Positions 53,603-63,394 are shown, counted from the stretch's first letter. The stretch: 64,000 nucleotides of DNA from Schwartzia succinivorans DSM 10502 (GCF_900129225.1 NZ_FQUG01000002.1:434001-498000), one strand, 5' to 3'. Notes: generated by a model not told the origin, from the sequence alone. Numbers and translations are program-made.

Positions 53603-54598
53603 ATGGGAGCATTACTTGGTTCCGGATTCATGCTTGTCATCATCATTATCGCATTAGCAGTATTTCTTCATTTTGTGCCCCTGGGACTTTGGGTATCGGC
53701 GATTGCCGCGAACGTAAATGTTGGTATTTTCCAGCTCGTCGGTATGCGTCTTCGCCGCGTTGTACCGCAGAAAATCGTACTCCCCCTCATAAAAGCAAAC
53801 AAGGCAGGACTTACAGTATCGGTTAATCAGCTTGAGGCGCATTATCTCGCAGGCGGTAACGTTGACCGCGTTGTAGATGCCCTTATCGCTGCACACCGTG
53901 CTGAAATACCTCTGCCCTTTGAACGCTCTGCGGCCATCGACCTCGCAGGACGTGACGTTCTCGAGGCTGTTCAGATGAGCGTCAATCCTAAGGTTATCGA
54001 GACCCCGGTTGTATCCGCAGTCGCGAAGAATGGTATAGAGCTTAAAATCAAAGCCCGTGTCACCGTCCGCGCAAACATTGACCGTCTCGTAGGCGGTGCG
54101 GGAGAGCCTACCATTATTGCACGTGTCGGTGAAGGTATTGTTACTACAGTAGGTTCCTCGGAAAAACATACTGACGTCCTCGAAAGCCCGGATGAAATCT
54201 CAAAGACTGTCCTCGGAAAGGGCCTTGACGCAGGTACTGCATTTGAAATTCTCTCCATTGATATAGCTGATGTAGATGTAGGACGCAACATCGGAGCAGA
54301 GCTTATGACAGATCAGGCGGAGGCTGATAAGCGTATTGCACAGGCAAAAGCTGAGGAACGCCGCGCAATGGCTGTAGCAAAAGAACAGGAAATGAAGGCA
54401 TATACTCAGGAAATGGAAGCAAAGGTTGTCGAAGCCCAGTCCGAAGTACCTCACGCTATCGCGGAAGCATTCAGAAACGGCAATCTCGGAGTCATGGACT
54501 ATTACAATCTCAAAAACATACAGGCGGACACAGATATGCGGGGCGCCATCAGCAAGGCAGGCACGCCTGATATGCCCCAGGGACCTCTGACGAAATAA
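53603..54598 (+). CDS. floA: Flotillin-like protein FloA
   Basis: This scaffold of functional membrane microdomains sits on the inner face of the membrane. The 331-residue sequence has an N-terminal hairpin or helix (residues 7-27), then the FloA-type SPFH/band-7 domain ([55 protein letters not shown]). A coiled EA-rich region ([20 protein letters not shown]) precedes the tail. The length equals Bacillus YqfA. The operon is NfeD-FloA-coiled-coil protein. Confidence 0.95.
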   Translation: MGALLGSGFMLVIIIIALAVFLHFVPLGLWVSAIAANVNVGIFQLVGMRLRRVVPQKIVLPLIKANKAGLTVSVNQLEAHYLAGGNVDRVVDALIAAHRAEIPLPFERSAAIDLAGRDVLEAVQMSVNPKVIETPVVSAVAKNGIELKIKARVTVRANIDRLVGGAGEPTIIARVGEGIVTTVGSSEKHTDVLESPDEISKTVLGKGLDAGTAFEILSIDIADVDVGRNIGAELMTDQAEADKRIAQAKAEERRAMAVAKEQEMKAYTQEMEAKVVEAQSEVPHAIAEAFRNGNLGVMDYYNLKNIQADTDMRGAISKAGTPDMPQGPLTK

Positions 54599-54610
54599 CG
54601 GGGAAAAGCT

Positions 54611-55150
54611 ATGGATTACATATACTATGTATTCATGATAGAAGAAATCTTTTTTGAGGCAGTTGGCTGGATTTTCAGCCATCTTCCGATGATAGCAGCG
54701 CTCATATTCATGATATTCATGAACTATACGCAGAAAAACAAAACACGGAAAAAATTCCCCCCAATAAAAAAGCCTCAGCCCAAGGCGCAGCCTGCACCGT
54801 CGGACCCAAGGGACATCGGCTTTGAAATACCGGAGCTGAAACGTGCTCCTGAAGCAAAGCCTCAGGACGGAGTCTATCGTGAACAGCAGAGTGCGGACAG
54901 TCTTGCTATCGAGGCGGAGGAGCTGGCAGACGAGCAGAACCGCTACATGAAATACCTCAAAGAAAAGACCGAGCAGGAAAAAATCATGCGGGAGGAAGAA
55001 GAAAAAACCTACCGCGCCCAGGCGAAGCTTTCTGCGGAAGCACGTAAGCCTCTTGAACTTCCGCCTGTAACTCCTCAGGCACTCGCAACGGGTATCATCT
55101 ACGAAGAAATTCTCGGAAAGCCCAAAGCCCTGCGTAAAAGAAAATTCTAA
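54611..55150 (+). CDS. Membrane-anchored coiled-coil protein downstream of floA
   Basis: No known family. The 179-residue protein has one N-terminal membrane segment (about residues 15-38), then a Lys/Pro-rich linker (KKFPPIKKPQPKAQPAPSD). A highly charged helix likely to be a coiled coil follows (about 95-150, EELADEQNRYMKYLKEKTEQ), with a conserved-looking tail ending GIIYEEILGKPKALRKRKF. It starts 12 bases after floA, so it belongs to the same operon. A scaffold partner of FloA is an inference from position. Confidence 0.7.
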   Translation: MDYIYYVFMIEEIFFEAVGWIFSHLPMIAALIFMIFMNYTQKNKTRKKFPPIKKPQPKAQPAPSDPRDIGFEIPELKRAPEAKPQDGVYREQQSADSLAIEAEELADEQNRYMKYLKEKTEQEKIMREEEEKTYRAQAKLSAEARKPLELPPVTPQALATGIIYEEILGKPKALRKRKF

Positions 55151-55236
55151 TTCATTACACACGCGCAGAACACTTTGTTTTGCGCGTAATTTATTGTAGA
55201 ATACAGGAAAGAACGCAAAACAAGGAGGAACGCAGA

Positions 55237-56100
55237 ATGGGTAAAAAAATCGGGTTTATCGGACTTGGCGTCATGGGCGGAGCCATGGCGGAGCACCTCT
55301 TGGAAGCAGGCTTCGAGCTTACTGTATATAATCGCACGAAGAAAAAGGCAGAAACACTTCTGTCAAAAGGCGCAAAATGGGCGGATACACCTGCAGCCGC
55401 GGCGAAGAATTCGGATGTCGTAATCACAATGGTAGGCTACCCGGAGGATGTTGAGGAAGTATACCTTGGCAAGGACGGAATACTTGAGGCAAAAACAGGC
55501 GGATATGTCATAGATATGACCACCTCAAGCCCGAAACTGGCAAAAAAAATCTACGACGCAGCAGCGAAAAAAGGCATAGCCTCTGTCGATGCTCCTGTTT
55601 CAGGCGGCGATATAGGCGCACGAAATGCCACTCTTGTAATCATGGTAGGAGGAGACGAAAAAGCATTCCACGCCCTTGCACCGATTTTTAATGCTCTCGG
55701 AAAGACTGTCAGATATTTCGGCGCGGCAGGCTCGGGACAGTACACGAAAATGGCGAACCAGATAGCGATTGCCGCAGGTATGCTGGGAGTGGCAGAATCC
55801 TTGTCCTACGCGAAGAAAGCAGGACTTAACCCTGAGGCTGTCCTCGAAACCATCAGCGGCGGCGCTGCCGGCTCCTGGTCTCTTTCAAACCTTGGTCCGA
55901 GAATGCTGAAAGGCGATACTGCACCGGGATTTTACATCAAGCATTTCATCAAAGATATGCGCATAGCTATCGAAAGCGCAGAAGAAATGCATCTGGAGCT
56001 TCCGGGGCTGAAGCTGGCAAAGCGCCTCTATGACGAACTCTCGGCAAGAGGTATGGAAGACTGCGGAACGCAGACCATATACCAATGGTACGCAAAATGA
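55237..56100 (+). CDS. Beta-hydroxyacid dehydrogenase (2-hydroxy-3-oxopropionate reductase-like)
   Basis: The 287-residue NAD(P)-dependent enzyme of the 3-hydroxyisobutyrate/tartronate semialdehyde reductase family has the Rossmann motif GFIGLGVMGGAMAEHL. The substrate motif is DAPVSGGDIGARNATLV, and the catalytic lysine region GSGQYTKMANQIAIAA includes the invariant lysine. The exact substrate (tartronate semialdehyde, 3-hydroxyisobutyrate or succinic semialdehyde) is open. ATG 55237 follows AAGGAGGAA. No pathway partner is adjacent. Confidence 0.88.
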   Translation: MGKKIGFIGLGVMGGAMAEHLLEAGFELTVYNRTKKKAETLLSKGAKWADTPAAAAKNSDVVITMVGYPEDVEEVYLGKDGILEAKTGGYVIDMTTSSPKLAKKIYDAAAKKGIASVDAPVSGGDIGARNATLVIMVGGDEKAFHALAPIFNALGKTVRYFGAAGSGQYTKMANQIAIAAGMLGVAESLSYAKKAGLNPEAVLETISGGAAGSWSLSNLGPRMLKGDTAPGFYIKHFIKDMRIAIESAEEMHLELPGLKLAKRLYDELSARGMEDCGTQTIYQWYAK

Positions 56101-56182
56101 GGTGGACATTTACCGATAATAACGGATTGATGTGCTGCGAAAATCCACGCATTAAAATACGCATAAGGAAATTCTGAAAACC

Positions 56183-56222
56183 AGCTGTGGCAAGGCTTTA
56201 AACCTCTTGCCGCAGCTTTTTC
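56183..56222 (+). terminator. Terminator after the hydroxyacid dehydrogenase gene
   Basis: AGCTGTGGCAAG pairs with CTTGCCGCAGCT (one wobble) and is followed by a T-rich tail. Confidence 0.85.
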
Positions 56223-56276
56223 ATGTATAAAAATTCCTTAAAATTTTCCTGATAATGATATTATTCAAAAAAACGT

Positions 56277-56305
56277 TTGCATAATTATCCGATGTATGCT
56301 ATAAT
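56277..56305 (+). promoter_or_regulatory. Promoter of the SLH porin gene
   Basis: TTGCAT (56277-56282), 17-base spacer, perfect TATAAT (56300-56305). Confidence 0.8.
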
Positions 56306-56425
56306 GCCTTTGGTTGAATTCTGTCTTGGAGATGGTTGAGGAAACATGGACACTCACACACGCTTCTCCTGATAGATGATGACCACACACATTCACATCT
56401 ATTTTATTCAAAGGAGGAGTTTCTT

Positions 56426-57736
56426 ATGAAAAAGACTCTCGTATCCGCACTGACGACTGCACTCGTAGTCGGCGCTGCATCCACAACTTTTGCAGCAGCT
56501 AATCCGTTCGAGGATGTTGCTGCAGACCATTGGGCTTATGATGCTGTTGCTCAGCTCGCTGCTGACGGCGTCATCGAAGGCTATGGCGATGGCACATATC
56601 GTGGCGACCAGGAAATCACTCGTTATGAGATGGCTCAGATGGTTGCTCGCGCTATGGCAAAGAGCGGCGTTTCCGCAGCTGACAAGGCTATGATCGACAA
56701 ACTCGCTGCTGAGTTCGCTGATGAGCTGAACGCTCTTGGTGTCCGCGTTGCTGCTCTCGAGAAGAAAGTCGACAACGTTAAATGGACGGGCCGTGTACGT
56801 TATCGTTATATCAACAAACGTGAAGAGAACAAGGCTAACGATCCGCACAAGAATACGAACCAGGTTCTTCTCCGTCTCGAGCCGACCATGCAGATTAACA
56901 AGCATTGGGTAGGTAAAGCTCGTATCGACTATGGCCAGTCTGACAACATGGACTCTGCAAAGAACGATACGAAAGCAACGGTTGACCGTATCTATGTTGT
57001 TGGTACATATGGCAACACACAGATTAACCTCGGTAAATTCCCCGAGCAGACACAGGCTGACTACGGTATGATTTTCGACTATCGTATGGCCGGTGGTAAG
57101 GTTGTATTCGGTAAAGACATCAAGGTTGGCCTCGCTGCTGGTCGTTTGAACCTTAACGATGCTAAAGGATTTGGTGTCTGGGGTCGTAAAGCAGACGGTA
57201 CGACTACTCCGGTTGCTGATGATGAGGTAACAGCAAGCGTCCTGAATGTTGAAGTTTACAATGACCGCGCTAAGAAATTCACATGGGGCGTTGGCTACAC
57301 CCAGGTTGCTAACAAACAGGATTTCCGTGACAAGAATCCGCGTATCTGGAATGTAGGTCTCGGCTACAAGTTCACACCGACCTTCAACGTTACGGCTGCT
57401 TACGCTCGCAACACGCATGCATTCGAGGGTACGGAGAGCAAGAATAAGACATCTTACAACATTCAGCTCAACTATAAGGGCGCAAAGGCTTCCCAGAAGG
57501 GTTCCTTCGGTCTCTTCCTCGGATATCGTCACCTTGGCAACCTCTCTACGGTTCGTTCCACATACTCCGAGAACGGCGGCATTGAGGCTGGACAGAAGGG
57601 CTTCGAGGTAGGTGCTTCCTACACCTTCGATAAGAACATCGTTGGTAAAGCTCAGTACTTCTGGGGCAAGAAGATTGCAATTGATGACAACAACAAAGTC
57701 CATGCACTTTGGACAGAGCTTTCCTTCCTGTTCTAA
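56426..57736 (+). CDS. SLH-domain outer membrane porin (OmpM type)
   Basis: The 436-residue protein has a signal peptide cleaved after AASTTFA (residue 23) and one SLH domain (residues about 26-75: FEDVAADHWAYDAVAQLAAD, GDGTYRGDQEITRYEMAQM). A short coiled coil (ALGVRVAALEKKVDNVKW) precedes a beta-barrel porin domain ending in the aromatic WTELSFLF. In Negativicutes such proteins tether the outer membrane to modified peptidoglycan and act as porins. The AAGGAGGAG ribosome site and the strongly GCT-biased alanine codons suggest high expression. Monocistronic. Confidence 0.92.
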   Translation: MKKTLVSALTTALVVGAASTTFAAANPFEDVAADHWAYDAVAQLAADGVIEGYGDGTYRGDQEITRYEMAQMVARAMAKSGVSAADKAMIDKLAAEFADELNALGVRVAALEKKVDNVKWTGRVRYRYINKREENKANDPHKNTNQVLLRLEPTMQINKHWVGKARIDYGQSDNMDSAKNDTKATVDRIYVVGTYGNTQINLGKFPEQTQADYGMIFDYRMAGGKVVFGKDIKVGLAAGRLNLNDAKGFGVWGRKADGTTTPVADDEVTASVLNVEVYNDRAKKFTWGVGYTQVANKQDFRDKNPRIWNVGLGYKFTPTFNVTAAYARNTHAFEGTESKNKTSYNIQLNYKGAKASQKGSFGLFLGYRHLGNLSTVRSTYSENGGIEAGQKGFEVGASYTFDKNIVGKAQYFWGKKIAIDDNNKVHALWTELSFLF

Positions 57737-57786
57737 TTCCCTTAGGAATAACAGAAGAAAACTCTATACGCAGAAATGCAACAACA

Positions 57787-57815
57787 AAAGCCTCGGCGAA
57801 AGCCGGGGCTTTTTT
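57787..57815 (+). terminator. Terminator after the SLH porin gene
   Basis: AAAGCCTCGGC-GAAA-GCCGGGGCTTT stem-loop with a T-run. An almost identical terminator lies at 58436-58464, beyond the two-gene cassette. Confidence 0.92.
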
Positions 57816-57849
57816 GTGCGCTTTTTTGTTTTTCCATTTTTTTATCTAC

Positions 57850-57878
57850 TTGCAACACAACATGGTATTATATAAAAT
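57850..57878 (+). promoter_or_regulatory. Candidate promoter of the DUF4160-DUF2442 pair
   Basis: TTGCAA (57850-57855), 17-base spacer, TAAAAT (57873-57878), in AT-rich sequence shortly before the GTG start. Confidence 0.5.
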
Positions 57879-57901
57879 ATAAATAGAGGAGATGAAGCGC
57901 T

Positions 57902-58156
57902 GTGCCAGAAATAACCAGGTTCTACGGAATTATAATAAAGATGTTTTTCAAACCTAAAGAACATGAACCAAGTCATATCCATGCTCTCTATGGTGAATAT
58001 ATAGGTGAGTTTAATATATTGACATGCGAAATGATACAAGGAGATCTTCCACCTAAGGCACAGGAATTAGTGACTGAATGGTTGCATACCTATCAAGATG
58101 AACTGCAAAAAATGTGGGAGACACAGCTTATCCATAAACTTCCGCCGTTGAAATAG
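57902..58156 (+). CDS. DUF4160 domain protein
   Basis: The 84-residue protein matches DUF4160: the opening PEITRFYGIIIKMFF, then EHEPSHIHALYGEYIGEFNI with two histidines, and a helical C-terminus (AQELVTEWLHTYQDELQKMW). DUF4160 genes are commonly paired with DUF2442 genes in varied genomes, a pattern suggestive of toxin-antitoxin or small regulatory modules. No activity is established to my knowledge. GTG start behind AGAGGAG. The base composition is visibly more AT-rich than the neighbours. Confidence 0.8.
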   Translation: MPEITRFYGIIIKMFFKPKEHEPSHIHALYGEYIGEFNILTCEMIQGDLPPKAQELVTEWLHTYQDELQKMWETQLIHKLPPLK

Positions 58157-58168
58157 GAGGTGTCTATA

Positions 58169-58417
58169 ATGATTCCACGTATTAAGCATATTGAACCGCG
58201 TGCTGATTATATCCTGCACGTTATATTCGATGACGGCAAAAGTGTTCTTTACGACGTAAAAGACGATATCTGCACACTTCCAACCTACCGCAGCCTAATG
58301 ACTGAACAAGGACTTTTTCAAAATTTTCAGGTTGATGAAAGCCGTACCTGCGTGTATTGGAATGACGAGATAGATTTACCAAGCGATACCATATACGAAT
58401 ATGGTATACAGTGCTGA
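58169..58417 (+). CDS. DUF2442 domain protein
   Basis: The 82-residue protein fits DUF2442: IEPRADYILHVIFDDGKSVLYDVK, then LFQNFQVDESRTCVYWNDEIDLPSDTIYE. ATG 58169 lies 8 bases after a perfect AGGAGG; an in-frame GTG at 58160 overlaps that site. It is encoded right after the DUF4160 gene as a pair and closed by a terminator that copies the porin terminator. DNA or partner-protein binding as an antitoxin-like component is an inference only. Confidence 0.8.
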   Translation: MIPRIKHIEPRADYILHVIFDDGKSVLYDVKDDICTLPTYRSLMTEQGLFQNFQVDESRTCVYWNDEIDLPSDTIYEYGIQC

Positions 58418-58435
58418 CGCCTATTTTGTATCCAT

Positions 58436-58464
58436 AAAGCCTCGGTATATACCGGGGCTTTTTT
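58436..58464 (+). terminator. Terminator after the DUF2442 gene
   Basis: AAAGCCTCGGTA-TAT-ACCGGGGCTTT stem-loop with a T-run. Stem and tail equal the porin terminator at 57787 except at the loop. Confidence 0.92.
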
Positions 58465-58508
58465 ATGTCCATTTTCAGCCATTCGCCCCAATTTTTTGTC
58501 TATTGGAA

Positions 58509-58537
58509 TTGACATGATAATCAATTCGTTTTATGAT
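58509..58537 (+). promoter_or_regulatory. Promoter of dprA
   Basis: Perfect TTGACA (58509-58514), 17-base spacer, TATGAT (58532-58537). Direct repeats ATGATAAT at 58514 and 58533 overlap it. Confidence 0.75.
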
Positions 58538-58600
58538 AATGAACTATCAAGAAGCATTGCAGAATAGATGCTATATAATAGAAGGAAACGACAAAATATT

Positions 58601-59707
58601 ATGGAGAGATTTTATCTCGCGGCACTGCTGGCAGTGCCTAAGCTGAAACAAAACACGGTGCGGAGGCTTCTCGGCAGCATGAAAAGTGCCGAGGCGGTCT
58701 GGAAGGCTCCAATGAAGGAGCTTGCGACCTTCATGACAGAGAATGAGCAGACAGCTCTTATGAATTTCAGAAATAAGAAGGCAGGTCTTCCCGAAAAGAT
58801 TGCCAATGATGTAGAGGCTAGAGGGATAAAGGTTTATACAGAGGAATCTTCGGAATATCCTTCGATTCTTAAGGAGATTGCGCAGCCTCCGATGATTCTT
58901 TTCTGCAGAGGAACGCTTGTCTCCGATGTTCAGCGCATAGCTATGGTGGGCTCGCGCAAGGCAACGGCCTACGGGCGGCACGCGGCAGAGGAGCTTTCGG
59001 CTGAGCTTGCCGCTTCAGGGCTTACTGTTGTAAGCGGTGCAGCCCGTGGTATAGACACCTTTTCACATAAGGGAGCAATGAAAACAGGGCGGACTGTTGC
59101 GGTTCTTGGCTGTGGAATTGATGTTACTTATCCTCCTGAGAATGAAGAGCTCCTTTGTGAAATCGCTGAGAATGGAGCGGTGATTTCTGAGTATCCGCCG
59201 GGAACACCACCAAACCAGGGCTTTTTCCCTGCGAGAAATCGCATTATCAGCGGACTTTCAATGGGCACGGTGGTGGTTGAGGCGGCTGAGCACAGCGGCT
59301 CTCTTATAACGGCAGAGATGGCTCTTTCCGAGGGACGGGACGTTTTTGCTGTTCCGGGAAGTATTTATTCTCCCATGAGCGCAGGGACGAACAGGCTTAT
59401 TCAGCAGGGAGCGAAGCTGGTTCGTTCGGGGCGGGATGTTCTTTCTGAGTACCCTGCGTTTTCGGCAGCACCTGAAGGAAAAACAAGCTATGCGGAGGAG
59501 GGCCTTCCCCAAGGGCTTTCTCACGATGAAAAGAAAATATATGAGCTGCTTTCGCATGATGAGGCGAGGACAGCCGATGAAATTATATACGCTCTGCACG
59601 GCAGCGGCGCGGCGAATGTCGCTTTTCTGCTTTTGCAGATGGAGCTGCGCGGTCTTGTAGAGGAAGATGAAAATCACGCATACACCCGCAGGATAAAGGA
59701 GGCATAA
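58601..59707 (+). CDS. dprA: DNA-processing protein DprA (Smf)
   Basis: It loads RecA on incoming single-stranded DNA during transformation. The 368-residue protein has an N-terminal SAM-like part. The Rossmann-like DprA core shows MVGSRKATAYGRHAAEEL, VVSGAARGIDTFSHKGA, FPARNRIISGLSMGTVVVEA and AVPGSIYSPMSAGTNRLI. A C-terminal winged helix ends the protein (about 300-368). ATG 58601 is chosen by family length; ATG 58568 has no ribosome site. It overlaps topA at 59707. Confidence 0.95.
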   Translation: MERFYLAALLAVPKLKQNTVRRLLGSMKSAEAVWKAPMKELATFMTENEQTALMNFRNKKAGLPEKIANDVEARGIKVYTEESSEYPSILKEIAQPPMILFCRGTLVSDVQRIAMVGSRKATAYGRHAAEELSAELAASGLTVVSGAARGIDTFSHKGAMKTGRTVAVLGCGIDVTYPPENEELLCEIAENGAVISEYPPGTPPNQGFFPARNRIISGLSMGTVVVEAAEHSGSLITAEMALSEGRDVFAVPGSIYSPMSAGTNRLIQQGAKLVRSGRDVLSEYPAFSAAPEGKTSYAEEGLPQGLSHDEKKIYELLSHDEARTADEIIYALHGSGAANVAFLLLQMELRGLVEEDENHAYTRRIKEA

Positions 59708-62061
59708 TGATGAGCACAGCAGCGGTAAAGAAGCCTGCGAAGAAAACTACAGCAAAAAAGACGACGAAAAAGGCGCAGAAGGCGCAGAAAACGCTGGTGG
59801 TGGTGGAGTCCCCGGCGAAGGCAAAGACTATCGAGAAATATCTCGGAAGGAATTTCGTCGTTCGGGCATCTATGGGACATCTTCGGGATTTGCCAAAGAG
59901 TCAGTTCGGAATTGACGTGGAAAATGATTTTGAGCCGAAGTATATAAATATCCGCGGAAAGGGCGATCTCATCAAGGACCTCAAGAAGGAAGCAAAGGGC
60001 GCAGGTAAAATATATCTCGCAAGCGACCCTGACCGCGAGGGAGAAGCTATCGCATGGCATTTGGCGTATATCCTTGGCATTGACCCTGAGGAGAACTGCC
60101 GCATTATTTTCAATGAGATTACGAAGCCGGCCATCCAGGCGGCAGTGAAGGACCCGCAGCCGATAAATCTCGACCGTGTTGATGCTCAGCAGGCACGCCG
60201 TATGCTTGACCGTATCGTTGGATATAAGCTGTCTCCGCTGCTCTGGAGAAAAATCCGCAAGGGGCTTTCCGCAGGACGCGTGCAGTCAGTAACTGTGAAG
60301 CTTATCTGCGACCGTGAGAAGGAAGTGCAGAATTTCGTTTCTGAGGAGTACTGGACGATCGGGCTGAAGCTCCGCAAGAAGCGCTCAAAGCTTTTCGAAG
60401 CCGAGCTCACTGCTGTCGACGGAAAGAAGCCTGAGCTTAAAAACCGCGCCGAGGCACAGAAGGTTTCGGATGACCTTGAGAAACAGACCTTTAAGGTTGA
60501 AGAGGTCAAACGCAGGGAGCGCCAGAGAAAGCCGGCGGCACCGTTTAATACGTCAAGTCTCCAGCAGGACGCAGCGAGAAAGCTTGGGTTTACCTCTCGC
60601 AAAACAATGATGCTGGCTCAGCAGCTTTATGAAGGTCTTGCACTCGGTAAAAAAGGTCCCGTAGGTCTTATCACATACATGCGTACTGATTCCACACGTA
60701 TTTCGGATGTGGCGCTGGCTGAGACGCGTCAGTTTTTGACTGATACCTATGGCACCGCGTATGTTCCTGCGAAGCCGAATATTTATTCTGCAGGAAAAAA
60801 TGCCCAGGATGCTCATGAGGCAATCAGACCGACGAGCATTCTCCGCACGCCTAAGGAAGTGGAGCCGTTCCTTTCCAATGACCAGCTGAAGCTATATACG
60901 CTTATATGGCAGCGTTTCGCGGCTTGTCAGATGACGCCTGCTGTCTATGATACTCTGAGCGTTGCTCTTTCCGCAGGGGAGAAATACAAGTGCCGCGCTT
61001 CCGGTTCGCAGATGAAGTTTGCGGGCTTTACTGCTGTGTACGTCGGCGTTGAGGGCAAAAAGGAGAAGGATATCCTTCTTCCTGAGCTTGAGGCAGGAGA
61101 GGTTGTAGACCTTTCGGCAGTTCTTCCCGAGCAGCATTTCACGGAGCCGCCCGCGCGCTACAACGAAGCATCGCTGGTAAAGACTCTGGAGGAAAAGGAG
61201 ATAGGCCGTCCGAGTACCTACGCTCCTATCATAGAGACTATTCTTGCCCGTGGTTATGTCATTCGGCAGGATAAGCATTTCCAGCCTACTGAGCTTGGCT
61301 TTGTCGTGGTGGATATGCTTGAGGAATATTTTAAGAATATTGTTGATGTGAAATTTACGGCTGACCTTGAAAATGAGCTTGATGAGATTGCAGAGGGCAA
61401 GCTTGGAAAGAACAAGCTCCTGAATGAGTTTTATCATCCCTTTGAGGAGACTCTTGAAAAGGCTGACGAAGCCATCGGTCATGTGGAGCTTCCTGTAGAG
61501 GAATCCGATGTGAAGTGCGACCTCTGCGGGCGCATGATGGTGGTTAAGCAGGGACGTTTCGGCAAATTCCTTGCCTGCCCGGGCTTCCCGGAGTGCCGCA
61601 ACACAAAGCCTTATCTCAAGGATACAGGTGCAAAATGCCCGAAATGCGGTGGCAGCATTGTGGAGCGCAGGACGCGCAGGGGCAGAGTTTTTTATGGGTG
61701 CAAGAATTATCCGGAATGCGATTTCGTAACCTGGGACGCTCCGCACACGGAGCCATGCAAGGTTTGCGGAGGTCTTGTTCTTAAGCACCGCTTCAAAAAC
61801 GGAAGGGCTCTCAACTACTGCTATGACGATAAGTGCGCTTCCCGTGTGGACCATCCGATTAACAAGGAGCTTGAGCGCCTGAGGGAAAAGGCAGAAAAAG
61901 CAGCCTCCGGTGTGAAGACAGAAAAAAAGACTGCAGCTAAGGCCTCGGTTAAGAAAACGGCTGCCAAGAAAACAACAGCAAAAAAGACTGCAGCCAAGAA
62001 AGCTGCAGCGAAAAAGACCGCCGTGAAAAAGACTGCGGCCAAGAAAGATTCCAAGAAGTAA
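59707..62061 (+). CDS. topA: DNA topoisomerase I
   Basis: This type IA enzyme relaxes negative supercoils. The 784-residue protein has a basic lead of about 28 residues, the TOPRIM domain ([33 protein letters not shown]) and the active-site tyrosine Y324 in [10 protein letters not shown]. Three C-terminal zinc-finger units follow (CDLCGRM, CPKCGGS, CKVCGG). The last 45 residues form a histone-H1-like Lys/Ala/Thr repeat tail. Overlapping start with dprA; AAAGGAGG upstream, so ATG 59707 or 59710. Confidence 0.96.
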   Translation: MMSTAAVKKPAKKTTAKKTTKKAQKAQKTLVVVESPAKAKTIEKYLGRNFVVRASMGHLRDLPKSQFGIDVENDFEPKYINIRGKGDLIKDLKKEAKGAGKIYLASDPDREGEAIAWHLAYILGIDPEENCRIIFNEITKPAIQAAVKDPQPINLDRVDAQQARRMLDRIVGYKLSPLLWRKIRKGLSAGRVQSVTVKLICDREKEVQNFVSEEYWTIGLKLRKKRSKLFEAELTAVDGKKPELKNRAEAQKVSDDLEKQTFKVEEVKRRERQRKPAAPFNTSSLQQDAARKLGFTSRKTMMLAQQLYEGLALGKKGPVGLITYMRTDSTRISDVALAETRQFLTDTYGTAYVPAKPNIYSAGKNAQDAHEAIRPTSILRTPKEVEPFLSNDQLKLYTLIWQRFAACQMTPAVYDTLSVALSAGEKYKCRASGSQMKFAGFTAVYVGVEGKKEKDILLPELEAGEVVDLSAVLPEQHFTEPPARYNEASLVKTLEEKEIGRPSTYAPIIETILARGYVIRQDKHFQPTELGFVVVDMLEEYFKNIVDVKFTADLENELDEIAEGKLGKNKLLNEFYHPFEETLEKADEAIGHVELPVEESDVKCDLCGRMMVVKQGRFGKFLACPGFPECRNTKPYLKDTGAKCPKCGGSIVERRTRRGRVFYGCKNYPECDFVTWDAPHTEPCKVCGGLVLKHRFKNGRALNYCYDDKCASRVDHPINKELERLREKAEKAASGVKTEKKTAAKASVKKTAAKKTTAKKTAAKKAAAKKTAVKKTAAKKDSKK

Positions 62062-62077
62062 GAAGGGAGCGGACGCA

Positions 62078-63394
62078 GTGAAGAAAATCATCATCGCAGG
62101 GGCAGGCCTGGCTGGCAGCGAAGCGGCCTGGCAGGCAGCTGAACGCGGTGTGAAGGTGGAGCTTTATGAAATGCGCCCGGAGCATATGACACCGGCTCAT
62201 AAGACGGGAGAGTTTGCTGAGCTGGTATGCAGCAATTCTCTCAGGGGAGCAGGGCTTGAGAATGCTGTAGGCGTTCTCAAGGAGGAGATGCGCCGCCTTG
62301 GCTCTGTTGTAATGGAGGCGGCTGACGCGACGAAGGTTCCGGCTGGAGGAGCTCTTGCTGTAGACCGTCACGGATTCAGCCAACGCATTACTGAGAAGGT
62401 TTCCAATCATCCGAATGTGACGGTTATTCACAAGGAACTTACGGAGATTCCTATGGAGGATGATGCGGTTACTATTGTTGCAACAGGCCCATTGACGGCA
62501 GGGGCACTGGCGGAGGATATAAAAAAGCGTGTCGGACAGGGATATTTTTATTTCTATGACGCGGCAGCTCCGATAGTAACTCTTGAGTCCGTGGATATGA
62601 CACGGGCGTGGCGGGCTTCGCGTTATGATAAGGGTGAGGCGGCGTATATCAACTGCCCGATGACCAAGGAGGAATATACTGCCTTCTGGAACGCTCTTGT
62701 CACAGCTGAGAAGGCGCCTACGCATGATTTTGAGAAGGAGATTTTCTTCGAGGGGTGTATGCCTGTAGAGGTTATGGCGTCAAGAGGAGAGGATACTCTT
62801 CTTTTTGGACCTTTGAAGCCTGTGGGACTTGATGACCCGCGCACGGGGAAACGTCCCTACGCGGTTGTACAGCTTCGTCAGGATAATGCGGAGGGAACCC
62901 TTTATAATATTGTCGGGTTTCAGACGCATTTGAAATGGCCTGAGCAGCGCCGCGTATTCGCCATGATTCCGGGACTTGAAAATGCGGAATTTGTGCGCTA
63001 CGGCGTAATGCACAGGAATACCTTCATAAATTCTCCATTGGCACTTCTGCCTACAATGCAGCTGAAGGATGAGCCGTGTCTTTTCTTCGCGGGGCAGATG
63101 ACAGGTGTTGAGGGCTACGTTGAGTCGGCATCATCGGGTCTGGTGGCAGGAATCAATGCGGCACGCCTTGTAATGGGGAAGGAGCCTGTTGTATTCCCCG
63201 AGGCGACGGCACACGGCGCGCTCTGTCACTACATTACGACAGCAGATGCGAAAAAATTCCAGCCGATGAATGTGAATTTCGGTCTCATGCCGAAGCCTGC
63301 CGAGCGTATTCGTGACAAGAAGCTGAAAAAACAGAAAATCGCTGAGGCGGCACTTGCGGCACTTGATGATTTTCTTCCGACGGTTATTGGATAA
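62078..63394 (+). CDS. trmFO: Methylenetetrahydrofolate-tRNA-(uracil-5-)-methyltransferase
   Basis: It forms m5U54 in tRNA using methylene-THF and FADH2. The 438-residue flavoprotein begins with the FAD motif [20 protein letters not shown], continues [20 protein letters not shown] and [20 protein letters not shown], all typical of TrmFO (formerly Gid). GTG start 16 bases after topA. The order topA-trmFO-hslVU is standard in Firmicutes. Confidence 0.96.
   Translation: MKKIIIAGAGLAGSEAAWQAAERGVKVELYEMRPEHMTPAHKTGEFAELVCSNSLRGAGLENAVGVLKEEMRRLGSVVMEAADATKVPAGGALAVDRHGFSQRITEKVSNHPNVTVIHKELTEIPMEDDAVTIVATGPLTAGALAEDIKKRVGQGYFYFYDAAAPIVTLESVDMTRAWRASRYDKGEAAYINCPMTKEEYTAFWNALVTAEKAPTHDFEKEIFFEGCMPVEVMASRGEDTLLFGPLKPVGLDDPRTGKRPYAVVQLRQDNAEGTLYNIVGFQTHLKWPEQRRVFAMIPGLENAEFVRYGVMHRNTFINSPLALLPTMQLKDEPCLFFAGQMTGVEGYVESASSGLVAGINAARLVMGKEPVVFPEATAHGALCHYITTADAKKFQPMNVNFGLMPKPAERIRDKKLKKQKIAEAALAALDDFLPTVIG

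Larger units (their letters stand above)
56101..56425. other. 325-base intergenic region before the SLH porin gene
   Basis: It holds a terminator (56183-56222), an AT-rich Fur-box-like sequence at 56251, the porin promoter and a leader of about 115 bases before the start codon. An open frame in the leader (from 56336) joins the porin in frame but has His-rich, non-conserved content; I do not regard it as coding. Confidence 0.65.

Noticed and set aside
56336-56425. His-rich upstream extension of the SLH porin
   Set aside because: It lies in the mRNA leader and would bury the signal peptide; ATG 56426 has a strong ribosome site and starts a classic signal sequence.
56408-57703. Minus-strand open frame of 431 codons opposite the SLH porin gene
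   Set aside because: Caused by strong codon bias in the porin gene.
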